Shown: positions 1-5,170 of the stretch, piece by piece
Layout: each line of letters opens with the position of its first letter
Position numbering within the stretch: the stretch's first letter is position 1
Source of the DNA: JBDZUZ01 sp040255445
Lineage (GTDB): Bacteria > Planctomycetota > Phycisphaerae > Phycisphaerales > UBA1924
DNA: 5,496 nt
Assembly (NCBI GenBank): GCA_040255445.1
Contig: JBDZUZ010000206.1
Coordinates: forward strand, 1-5,496
Direction: 5' to 3'
Notes under the pieces: generated by a model
Database searches by the model: none
What the model was told of the DNA's origin: nothing
What the model saw: only the letters and a program-made list of their open reading frames with translations
Made by a program: the position numbers and the translations under genes

Positions 1-983
1 GTGAGCGCCGCGGCCAGCGCCTTCGCGTTCGCCACGACATTCGCCGCGTAGGTCTTGAACTCCGGCCGCAGCGCTTCGCCGAACGCCACCGCCTTGGCCG
101 CGATGATGTGCATGAGCGGCCCGCCCTGCGCACCCGGGAAGAGCGCCCGGTCGAGCTTCTTGGCCAGCTCCTCATCGTTGGTCATGATCAGCCCGCCGCG
201 CGGGCCGCGGAGCGTCTTGTGCGTCGTGGTCGTGACGACATGCGCGTGCGGGAAGGGCGAAGGGTGCGCCCCGCCGGCGACGAGCCCCGCGATGTGCGCG
301 ATGTCCGCGACCAAGAGCGCCCCGCACTCATCCGCGATCGCCCGGAACTTCGCAAAGTCGATCACCCGCGGGTACGCCGAATACCCGCACATGATGATCT
401 TCGGCTTGTGCTCCAGGCACACCGTCCGCACCGCGGCGTAATCGATCCGCTCGTGCTCAGCGTGGCCCGCGGCGTAGTGCAGGGGATAGTGCACCGGCTT
501 GAAGAAGCGCCCCGAGAAATTGAGCTTCATCCCGTGCGACAGGTGCCCGCCGTCCTTGAGCACCAGGCTCGCGAACGTGTCCCCCGGCTCCATCAGCGCC
601 TGCATCATCGCCTGGTTGGCCTGCGCCCCCGAGTGCGGCTGCACATTCGCGAACCCGCAGTTGAACAGCTGCTTGGCCCGCTCCCGCGCCAGGTCCTCCA
701 CCTGATCATGAAACTCGCACCCCCCGTAGTACCGCGCCCCGGGATACCCCTCCGCGTACTTGTTGGTCAGACACGTCCCCATCGTGTGCATCACCGCGGC
801 GGAAGCATGGTTCTCGCTCGCGATCAGCTCGATCGTCGTCGCCTGCCGCCGCGCCTCCGCGGCGGCGATCCCGGCCACCGCCGGGTCTTCCCGCTGGAGC
901 AGCTCAAGCACCGACCCGGTGATGGGGTCGTGGGCGTGGTGGGGGGCGTTGGCAGGGGCGGCGGGAGCGGTGGTGGGGGTCAT
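1..983 (-). CDS. glyA: Serine hydroxymethyltransferase, 3'-truncated by window edge
   Basis: This enzyme is a cytoplasmic, PLP-dependent transferase that interconverts serine plus tetrahydrofolate with glycine plus 5,10-methylene-tetrahydrofolate, the main source of one-carbon units. Translating the minus strand from the ATG at 983-981 gives 327 residues without a stop down to base 1; the family is usually about 415-420 residues, so roughly the last 90-100 lie outside the window. Family signatures are all present: ELIASEN (residues 52-58), YAEGYPGARYYGG (76-88), the PLP-contacting D227 and H230 in VADIAH, and the Schiff-base lysine K256 in VVTTTTHKTLRGPRGG (249-264). A low-complexity extension of about 20 residues rich in Pro, Ala and His precedes the conserved core, and I see no clear Shine-Dalgarno before the ATG, so the exact start is less certain than the identity. 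It is transcribed away from the gene at 1280 and appears monocistronic here. Confidence 0.96.
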   Translation of the reverse strand, partial: MTPTTAPAAPANAPHHAHDPITGSVLELLQREDPAVAGIAAAEARRQATTIELIASENHASAAVMHTMGTCLTNKYAEGYPGARYYGGCEFHDQVEDLARERAKQLFNCGFANVQPHSGAQANQAMMQALMEPGDTFASLVLKDGGHLSHGMKLNFSGRFFKPVHYPLHYAAGHAEHERIDYAAVRTVCLEHKPKIIMCGYSAYPRVIDFAKFRAIADECGALLVADIAHIAGLVAGGAHPSPFPHAHVVTTTTHKTLRGPRGGLIMTNDEELAKKLDRALFPGAQGGPLMHIIAAKAVAFGEALRPEFKTYAANVVANAKALAAAL

Positions 984-1006
984 GCCCGATGGTAGGGGCT
1001 TGTGGT

Positions 1007-1023
1007 GCAGGCCTCCGGCCTGC
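1007..1023. repeat. Short GC-rich hairpin upstream of glyA
   Basis: GCAGGCC (1007-1013) and GGCCTGC (1017-1023) are a perfect 7-bp inverted repeat around a 3-base centre. It lies 24 bases upstream of the glyA start and would fall in the glyA 5' leader. It resembles the CAGGCC/GGCCTG element near 1981-2000, which suggests a dispersed repeat rather than a dedicated operator. No function is shown. Confidence 0.5.
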
Positions 1024-1089
1024 TCTCCCCCCGCGGCCTCGGCCTCCCGGCCGATGTCTACCCCCCTCTACACCTCCGCCTCCTCCACA

Positions 1090-1136
1090 CCGTGCCACCG
1101 ACTGAGCTGCTCTGAGCTCAGTCGTGGTTGTGCGCA
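1090..1136. repeat. Dispersed hairpin repeat, copy 1
   Basis: This is a REP-like element. GACTGAGCT (1100-1108) pairs perfectly with AGCTCAGTC (1115-1123) around the loop GCTCTG, and the stem continues as CCAC (1095-1098) with GTGG (1124-1127) if C1099 is bulged. The whole segment from CCGTGCCAC to GCGCA recurs at 1900-1945 with few differences. The two copies flank the gene at 1280-1924. The stem could act in transcription termination, mRNA stability or as a protein site, but nothing here decides which. Confidence 0.8.
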
Positions 1137-1160
1137 GGAACCCACCTGTATCGCGTGACC

Positions 1161-1180
1161 GCGGCCGTACGATCGGCCGC
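1161..1180. repeat. 7-bp perfect inverted repeat in the divergent spacer
   Basis: GCGGCCG (1161-1167) and CGGCCGC (1174-1180) are perfect inverted arms around TACGAT. It sits about 100 bases upstream of the start at 1280, between divergent genes, so an operator or leader hairpin is possible. In sequence this rich in GC, a 7-bp dyad also arises easily by chance. Confidence 0.35.
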
Positions 1181-1279
1181 CGGGCCGAACGCGGGCCACG
1201 CCACATCCCCCGAGCCACGCCCAGGAACAACAACCCCCCGGCCCGGGCGCATCGCGTCGCAGGTTGATGACGGATCCCG

Positions 1280-1924
1280 ATGAATCCCTCCGCTCTCTTC
1301 ACCGATGCGATCCAGCCTCGTCTGAGCGAGTACTTCCTCGCCGGCGGCTGGCGCCCGCTGCGGGCCTCGCGCCCCCGCCATTGTTTCGGGCGTCGAATCG
1401 AAGGCGGCTGGCAGACCGTCTCGATGGGCATACCTCGCAGCGGAAGAGTCTTCGAGGGTGTGCTGGCATACCTCGATGCGGGTGTGATCTTCGATGCGGT
1501 CCGTTTCTTCCCCGATCCGCCACTCGCTGCGTCTGCCCCGAGTTCGAGAGAAACCCCCTCGTTCCAGTTCGTCACCCGCCCAACCGAGAGAGCTACCTGG
1601 CTGATCCGGCCCGATGATGACCCCGCAAGCATCGCAGCGGCCATGATCGCCGCGTTCGAAGCGAATGCCGAGCCATGGCTCGCCGCGCGTACATCTGTGG
1701 CCGCGATCCTCGAGCAGTTATGGCCCGCCGTCGATGACCGTGCTGCAGGATTTCCGCTGCTGCGAACCATCACGATCCTGCTCGCATCACTGCGCAATAC
1801 ACAACAACTGGAATTCCTGCTATCCCGCATGGAGAGCGGGTACTACCTGGGCGGTTGCGACCCAATGGTGCTTCAACAGCACGCCGCGGCGGTCCGCCGC
1901 CGTGCCACGACCGAGCTGCTCTGA
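1280..1924 (+). CDS. Hypothetical protein, possibly DUF4304-like
   Basis: A 214-residue soluble protein with no signal peptide or membrane segment. The ATG at 1280 is secure as the first start, because an in-frame TGA lies at 1268-1270 and the next in-frame ATG is codon 49. The upstream ribosome site is weak. Residues 15-75 read as a helix (LSEYFLAGGWRPL), a basic strand with FGRRI, and a GGWQTVSMG strand; 106-148 hold WLIRPDDDP followed by a helical stretch with EPWL. This order resembles DUF4304 proteins, a family of unknown function, but the match is from memory and weak. A helical C-terminal part (160-207) follows. Residues 208-214 (RATTELL) and the stop are encoded by a copy of the hairpin repeat also found at 1090, so the original C-terminus may have been replaced. 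Balanced amino-acid composition supports a real gene. It could also be a broken remnant. Confidence 0.7.
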   Translation: MNPSALFTDAIQPRLSEYFLAGGWRPLRASRPRHCFGRRIEGGWQTVSMGIPRSGRVFEGVLAYLDAGVIFDAVRFFPDPPLAASAPSSRETPSFQFVTRPTERATWLIRPDDDPASIAAAMIAAFEANAEPWLAARTSVAAILEQLWPAVDDRAAGFPLLRTITILLASLRNTQQLEFLLSRMESGYYLGGCDPMVLQQHAAAVRRRATTELL

Positions 1925-1945
1925 GCTCAGTCGTCGTTGGGCGCA
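1900..1945. repeat. Dispersed hairpin repeat, copy 2, overlapping a gene end
   Basis: This is the second copy of the element at 1090-1136, again with loop GCTCTG (1918-1923) between CCACGACCGAGCT (1905-1917) and AGCTCAGTCGTCG (1924-1936). Two positions do not pair on the plus strand (C1912 with A1929, C1906 with C1935); the first becomes a G-U wobble in a minus-strand transcript. The stop codon TGA of the preceding gene (1922-1924) lies in the loop and at its edge. Confidence 0.8.
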
Positions 1946-1952
1946 CGCCTCC

Positions 1953-1970
1953 AGCCCGCTTCAGCGAGCT
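1953..1970. repeat. 18-nt TTCA-loop hairpin A
   Basis: AGCCCGC, loop TTCA (1960-1963), then GCGAGCT: a 7-bp stem with one C/A mismatch at C1956 and A1967. It has the same 7-4-7 format and the same loop as the elements at 1985 and 2044. It lies just after the repeat that ends the upstream gene. Confidence 0.6.
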
Positions 1971-1984
1971 TGCCCGCTTGCAGG

Positions 1985-2002
1985 CCAGACCTTCAGGCCT
2001 GG
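1985..2002. repeat. 18-nt TTCA-loop hairpin B
   Basis: CCAGACC, loop TTCA (1992-1995), then GGCCTGG: a 7-bp stem with one A/C mismatch at A1989 and C1998. An alternative pairing uses CAGGCC (1981-1986) with GGCCTG (1996-2001) and a 9-base loop. Stem sequence differs from its neighbours but format and loop are shared. Confidence 0.55.
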
Positions 2003-2043
2003 TCGCGAAGGCCAGCGCAGTTCCCATCGCATCCAATGTCCGC

Positions 2044-2061
2044 AGCCCGTTTCAACGGGCT
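2044..2061. repeat. 18-nt TTCA-loop hairpin C
   Basis: AGCCCGT, loop TTCA (2051-2054), then ACGGGCT: a perfect 7-bp stem. Compared with the element at 1953, the loop-closing pair has changed from C-G to T-A on both sides, a compensatory change that argues the paired form matters or that the two belong to one structured repeat family. Confidence 0.65.
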
Positions 2062-2102
2062 TCAACACAACCCGCCGCCCTCGTCACAACACTCCAGCCT
2101 GC

Positions 2103-2129
2103 GCCTCCTGCAGACCTGCGTAAGGAGGC
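2103..2129 (+). repeat. Composite hairpin sequestering a Shine-Dalgarno-like sequence
   Basis: GCCTCCT (2103-2109) pairs perfectly with AGGAGGC (2123-2129). Directly inside, GCA (2110-2112) pairs with TGC (2117-2119) around GACC, leaving GTA bulged on the 3' side. The 3' arm overlaps TAAGGAGG (2121-2128), a full complement of the usual 16S rRNA 3' end, yet no ATG, GTG or TTG follows at a usable distance. The element lies 60 bases before the start of the exonuclease gene and probably in its leader. Confidence 0.45.
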
Positions 2130-2137
2130 TCGGGCGC

Positions 2138-2167
2138 TTCACCTCCGCCGGCCGCCTCGGTTAGTCT
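2138..2167 (+). promoter_or_regulatory. Weak candidate promoter for the exonuclease gene
   Basis: TTCACC (2138-2143) matches four of six -35 bases, and TAGTCT (2162-2167) keeps the T-A-N-N-N-T core of a -10 box, at an 18-base spacing. Transcription would begin around 2174, just before the ribosome site. The match is poor and may be chance. Confidence 0.2.
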
Positions 2168-2175
2168 GTTGCGTC

Positions 2176-2188
2176 TTGAGGGCCTCAA
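2176..2188 (+). promoter_or_regulatory. Ribosome binding site within a small palindrome
   Basis: GAGGG (2178-2182) lies six bases before the ATG at 2189 and fixes that start. The surrounding 13 bases, TTGAGG-G-CCTCAA, form a perfect odd palindrome with 6-bp arms. The single central base makes a local RNA hairpin poor, so if it means anything it would be as a protein site on DNA. Confidence 0.5.
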
Positions 2189-3475
2189 ATGACCACACAA
2201 GAATTCGCCGTCCTCGATCTCGAAACCACCGGCCTCTTCCCCGCCCGGCACGACCGCGTCCTCGAGGTCGCCGTCGTCCGCCTCGATCCGACCGGCCGCG
2301 TCATCGACGAGTACGCAACCCTCGTCAATCCCAACCGCGATGTCGGCCCTTCCAGCCTCCACGGCATCACCGCCGCCGACCTCCTCTCCGCACCGGAGTT
2401 CCAGGAGATCGCCGGCGACGTGCTCAGCCGGATGCGCGGCGCGATCGTCGTCGGCCACAACATCCGCTTCGATCTCGGATTCGTCCGCGCTGAGTGCTCG
2501 CGCATCCGCATCGATCTTCCAGAGGTCCCAAGCCTCTGCACCATGCGACTCGCCCACGCCGCCGACCCGGCCGCCGGCACCCGCAAACTCGAGCTCCTCT
2601 GCGACCACTTCGGCATCGATCCCGGCGACTCTCACACCGCCCTCGATGATGCCCGCGCAGCCGGCCAGCTCTTCATTGCGTGCCTCGCCCGGCTCAACGG
2701 AGCGATCGACCGCCTGCCAATCGATGCGCCCGCTGCCGCGGCCGACTGGCCAAACCTGACCATCTCCAACCGCAGCTGGCGCCGCGAGCACGCCAAGCGC
2801 CGGCGAACCGAAGAAACCTCCCGCATCGCTCGCCTCATCGCGAATCTGCCACAGACAACATCGGAGACGCCGCGTCTCGGCGCCTACCTCGCCCTCGTCG
2901 ACCGCATCCTCGAAGACCGCTTCATCTCAGAAGCAGAGGCCGCGAGCGTTGCAGACCTGGCGACAGAGATCGGCCTCAGCCGTGAGGAAGCCGCCCGGGC
3001 GCACGAGCAATACCTGAGCTCGCTTGTCGGCCTCGCTTTCGCAGACGGCCAGTTCACCGAGCTCGAACAGCGCGACCTCGAAGCGGTCCGTCAGTTGCTC
3101 GACGTCGAGCCGACACGCTTCGCCGCCATGGTCGAGACCGCGCAGAGCACCGCGGCCGCCCGCACACCCCCGCCGGCAGCACCGAGCCCAGACCTCGCCG
3201 GCAAGACAGTCTGCTTCACCGGCCAGTTGAACTGCAAGATCAACGGCGAACCCATCAGCCGCGTCCTCGCCGAACGACTCGCCAAAGAACGCGGCATGAT
3301 CCCAAAGAGCGGCGTCTCCCGCGACCTCGACATCCTCGTCACCGCCGATCCCCACTCCATGTCCGGCAAGGCCAAGAAGGCCCGCGAGTACGGCGTCCGA
3401 ATCGTCGCCGAGCCCGTCTTCTGGACGATGATCAACGTCGTACGAGAAGATCCAGGGCGGGTTGCAGAGGCCTAG
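2189..3475 (+). CDS. DEDDh exonuclease with TerB-like and BRCT domains
   Basis: A 428-residue cytoplasmic protein predicted to remove nucleotides 3' to 5' from DNA. The N-terminal domain (about 4-170) is a DnaQ/Pol III epsilon-type exonuclease with all catalytic positions intact: D10 and E12 in VLDLETTGL, D95 in VGHNIRFDLGF, H149 and D154 in HTALDDARAA, giving the two-metal DEDDh site. A basic linker (RRREHAKRRR, about 198-207) leads to a helical region at 225-305 with paired acidic turns (LEDRFISEAEA, FADGQFTELEQ) typical of TerB-like folds. After a Pro/Ala linker, residues 335-415 form a BRCT domain (KTVCFTGQL, VSRDLDILVT, then KAKKAREYGVRIVAEPVFW). The same domain order occurs in actinobacterial proteins annotated as exonuclease/BRCT, as I recall. 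An in-frame TGA at 2177 and the GAGGG site support the ATG. It lacks a polymerase or helicase partner here, so a repair role rather than replicative proofreading is inferred from the domains. Confidence 0.93.
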   Translation: MTTQEFAVLDLETTGLFPARHDRVLEVAVVRLDPTGRVIDEYATLVNPNRDVGPSSLHGITAADLLSAPEFQEIAGDVLSRMRGAIVVGHNIRFDLGFVRAECSRIRIDLPEVPSLCTMRLAHAADPAAGTRKLELLCDHFGIDPGDSHTALDDARAAGQLFIACLARLNGAIDRLPIDAPAAAADWPNLTISNRSWRREHAKRRRTEETSRIARLIANLPQTTSETPRLGAYLALVDRILEDRFISEAEAASVADLATEIGLSREEAARAHEQYLSSLVGLAFADGQFTELEQRDLEAVRQLLDVEPTRFAAMVETAQSTAAARTPPPAAPSPDLAGKTVCFTGQLNCKINGEPISRVLAERLAKERGMIPKSGVSRDLDILVTADPHSMSGKAKKAREYGVRIVAEPVFWTMINVVREDPGRVAEA

Positions 3476-3547
3476 CGACGAGCAAATGCTCTAGTTCATT
3501 TGCCAATCGCTGCCTTTACTTGTGAGCAAGGCTCAGACTGAACGCCA

Positions 3548-3585
3548 GGGCGCGTACCGTCGAGCGAAACGGCCATTACGCGCCC
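3548..3585. terminator. Strong composite hairpin between convergent genes, possible bidirectional terminator
   Basis: GGGCGCGTA (3548-3556) and TACGCGCCC (3577-3585) are a perfect 9-bp inverted repeat. Inside it CCGT (3557-3560) pairs with ACGG (3569-3572) around CGAGCGAA, and CCAT is left as a bulge. With A3547 bulged, two more C-G pairs extend the stem. It sits in the 137-base gap where the exonuclease gene and the opposite-strand gene converge, which suits a shared terminator. No U-tract follows on either strand, so intrinsic termination is not assured; a small structured RNA or a protein site are alternatives. Confidence 0.45.
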
Positions 3586-3612
3586 GGTCCTGACTCAAAT
3601 GTCGAAAAACGA

Positions 3613-4800
3613 TTACTGCTCTGATTGTCTAGTGATGTACCAGTATTCATAATCATCGTGGACTCCGGTGGACTTTTCAACATCGGAGTATGGGGGCTCG
3701 TTCTCTATTATCTTCGCAAATGCGTCCTCTGCGAGCTGGCAGTGTCGAAGCGCAGCGATATGATCATAATTGATCCTCCGCAAGAAGTCCTCGAAGGAGA
3801 AATCAGATGCGCAATCGGCGAGGAACTGGTCTACCCATCCATATCGACGCCAGTTCCAAGGGTTCAGTGTATACGGAAAGCGAAAAGAGAACGATATCTG
3901 AACATCAGCCTTAATTTCGGCGACCCGTGGGTGTCCCTCTTTGTCGGCAAACGGCATTCCCAAATAGATCTCGCCAAAGTTCGGGCGAGCAAATCCCGCT
4001 GCACCAGACAAAGCCGCGTCCATCCGAATGCGCACACGCGGCGTTTCAATCACTAGTCCGCCCTCGCGCCCTCTGCGGACGGCGGAGCCAAGTGGAAGTT
4101 CGAGCTCAAAATCATCAAATCTGACTCCATCACTTCTAGAGATTGAAACAACCTCAGCACCATCCTGTGGTGTGATATTGCACTTTGCCCAAATGCTTCG
4201 GTCTTGAATCGGGGTGCAGAGTAATGCAAGCACACGATTTTTTGCGAGAACGTGCGGAAGATGATTGCGCCTAAAGATAGCAACCTGAAAAGGGCGATCA
4301 GACCTCTTCGCGTTGAATCCCTCGAGAGAGGACGAGAGTTGCTGGAGAAAAATCGATTCGATAATCTCGTTGCATAGTAAATGTTCGGGTCGATGCCGTG
4401 GTCCAGAGCATAGGTGGATCGCGTTCTTGTTCCATTGCTCACGAAAGGCGGGATTCTCAATGGTGACGGCGTTCCATGTTTGAACAAACTCCTCCATAAA
4501 GCCGTAGCTGTTAACTGCAAGTGGTTCGTGTGTCTTGTTGTCGCAGAAAATGCGACCATCGACCTCGACGACGATCCGTGCGGCAGAGTGCATGCGTGCT
4601 AGCACCCAGGCGAGTGTGCATGCTACTGCTCCTAGCGATAATCCGATTCTAATCACCGGGTACGGATCGAGGATCGTGTACAAGATACTCCCAAGCAAAC
4701 TTGTCGCAGTTGCAAGGAGGAGGGCTACAGACGCAATCTCGATCAGAACTGATCGGGATCGCAAGAACTGTTCCAGTGCGGAGGGTCTTTGCTTGGTCAT
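3613..4800 (-). CDS. Hypothetical protein with two N-terminal transmembrane segments
   Basis: I do not recognise this 395-residue protein. From the ATG at 4800-4798 it has a basic N-terminus (MTKQRPSALEQFLRSRS), two hydrophobic segments (about 18-43 and 48-69) joined by a short turn (DPYP), then a large hydrophilic domain that should lie in the cytoplasm under the positive-inside rule. That domain contains FMEEFVQTWN (101-110), SGPRHRPEHLLCNE (132-145), a basic strand ETPRVRIRM, NPWNWRRYGWVDQF (313-326) and an acidic C-terminus with DDYEYWY. No enzyme motif is evident. A TTG at 4815 would add five residues; ATG is preferred although neither has a good ribosome site. Base composition is far lower in GC than the neighbours (48% at 4261-4320 and 43% at 4321-4380, against 75% at 2221-2280), suggesting horizontal acquisition. 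It converges on the exonuclease gene and has no operon partner here. Confidence 0.8.
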   Translation of the reverse strand: MTKQRPSALEQFLRSRSVLIEIASVALLLATATSLLGSILYTILDPYPVIRIGLSLGAVACTLAWVLARMHSAARIVVEVDGRIFCDNKTHEPLAVNSYGFMEEFVQTWNAVTIENPAFREQWNKNAIHLCSGPRHRPEHLLCNEIIESIFLQQLSSSLEGFNAKRSDRPFQVAIFRRNHLPHVLAKNRVLALLCTPIQDRSIWAKCNITPQDGAEVVSISRSDGVRFDDFELELPLGSAVRRGREGGLVIETPRVRIRMDAALSGAAGFARPNFGEIYLGMPFADKEGHPRVAEIKADVQISFSFRFPYTLNPWNWRRYGWVDQFLADCASDFSFEDFLRRINYDHIAALRHCQLAEDAFAKIIENEPPYSDVEKSTGVHDDYEYWYITRQSEQ

Positions 4801-4816
4801 GGTTCGCAAACTCAAG

Positions 4817-4870
4817 CCTTGCGGCGATTAGATACGCCCAGGGGTCTCAATACCGGTGTGAGCCGCAAGG
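4817..4870 (-). promoter_or_regulatory. 9-bp inverted repeat just upstream of the membrane-protein gene
   Basis: CCTTGCGGC (4817-4825) and GCCGCAAGG (4862-4870) are perfect inverted arms 36 bases apart. On the minus strand the repeat ends 16 bases before the ATG at 4800 and its second arm contains an AAGG, the only Shine-Dalgarno-like bases near the start. Between the arms, TATCTA (4834-4829, minus) is a possible -10 box, but no -35 box fits. It could be a leader hairpin or paired operator sites. One such dyad by chance is not surprising in a window of this size. Confidence 0.35.
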
Positions 4871-4952
4871 GGGTAGCCGCCCCCAAATCTCTTGGTATCG
4901 GCAGTCTAGCGAGGCGGCGGGTGGCTCGGGCATCGCTTCCACGCCAACAAGA

Positions 4953-5033
4953 CCGACTGTTTCGTGGCACGGGCTTGAGGCTCTGCGAGTGCCCGTGGTT
5001 GGACTTCCGACCCGCCGGGACCACCCCAGTCGG
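4953..5033. repeat. Nested inverted repeat, probable structured dispersed element
   Basis: An inner dyad CACGGGC (4968-4974) with GCCCGTG (4991-4997) encloses 16 bases; three or four further pairs are possible between CTTG and CGAG. An outer dyad CCGACTG (4953-4959) with CAGTCGG (5027-5033) surrounds it. The arrangement, and the CACGGGC/GCCCGTG theme, look like a dispersed non-coding repeat. No second copy occurs in this window, so that class assignment is an inference. Confidence 0.45.
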
Positions 5034-5133
5034 CAGCGCCCAGCTCCCACCTCGCCACTCAAAGCTCGCCCACCCCTCCAGCGGCCCCCTGTACTCCCAT
5101 CGAAAATCACGCACAAAACCGAACAAAAACCTA

Positions 5134-5162
5134 TTGACACCCTCTCCGCCGCACCGTACATT
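5134..5162 (+). promoter_or_regulatory. Near-consensus sigma-70 promoter with A-rich upstream tract
   Basis: TTGACA (5134-5139) is a perfect -35 box, and TACATT (5157-5162) matches four of six -10 bases, including the key first two and last, at the ideal 17-base spacing. The upstream A-runs (AAAA at 5103, 5116 and 5125 vicinity) resemble an UP element. Transcription should begin around 5169-5170, practically at the ATG at 5171. Confidence 0.7.
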
Positions 5163-5170
5163 CCCCACAC

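Larger units (their letters stand above)
4801..5133. other. Gene-poor spacer with structured repeats
   Basis: I see no convincing gene in this stretch. Open frames exist on both strands but are Arg-, Pro- or Gly-rich readings of repeat sequence and lack supported starts. It contains the inverted repeat at 4817-4870, a GGGGG-TAGCCG-CCCCC dyad at 4869-4884, and a larger structured repeat around 4953-5033. The last 30 or so bases (5101-5133) are strikingly A-rich for this genome and run into the promoter at 5134. Confidence 0.6.

Noticed and set aside
108..995. 295-codon plus-strand open frame opposite glyA
   Set aside because: It is the antisense shadow of a clearly conserved SHMT; composition is dominated by Arg, His and Pro from complementing GC-rich codons.
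904..1830. 308-codon minus-strand open frame overlapping glyA's start and the gene at 1280
   Set aside because: It is antisense to the 214-residue gene, Arg/Gly-rich, and reads through the hairpin repeat as TTTELRAAQS; the plus-strand protein and glyA explain the region better.
1090..1945. The flanking repeats as ends of an insertion sequence
   Set aside because: They are direct, not inverted, copies; the enclosed protein has no transposase features; and no target-site duplication is visible.
1953..2061. Regularly spaced hairpins as a CRISPR array
   Set aside because: The elements are only 18 nt, differ in stem sequence, have unequal spacing (14 and 41 bases between them), and no cas gene is present.
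1855..2493. 212-codon plus-strand frame running through the repeats into the exonuclease gene
   Set aside because: It is Arg/Pro-rich, translates hairpin repeats, and overlaps the well-supported exonuclease N-terminus in another frame.
2084..2791. 235-codon minus-strand frame opposite the exonuclease
   Set aside because: It is an antisense shadow rich in Ala, Gly, Asp and Glu, overlapping an intact catalytic domain on the other strand.
3548..3585. Integron attC site
   Set aside because: The outer arms do not carry the GTTRRRY/RYYYAAC core ends, and no integrase or cassette structure is visible.
3625..4056. 143-codon plus-strand frame with a hydrophobic start
   Set aside because: It lies wholly antisense to the 395-residue protein, has no ribosome site, and no recognisable domain.
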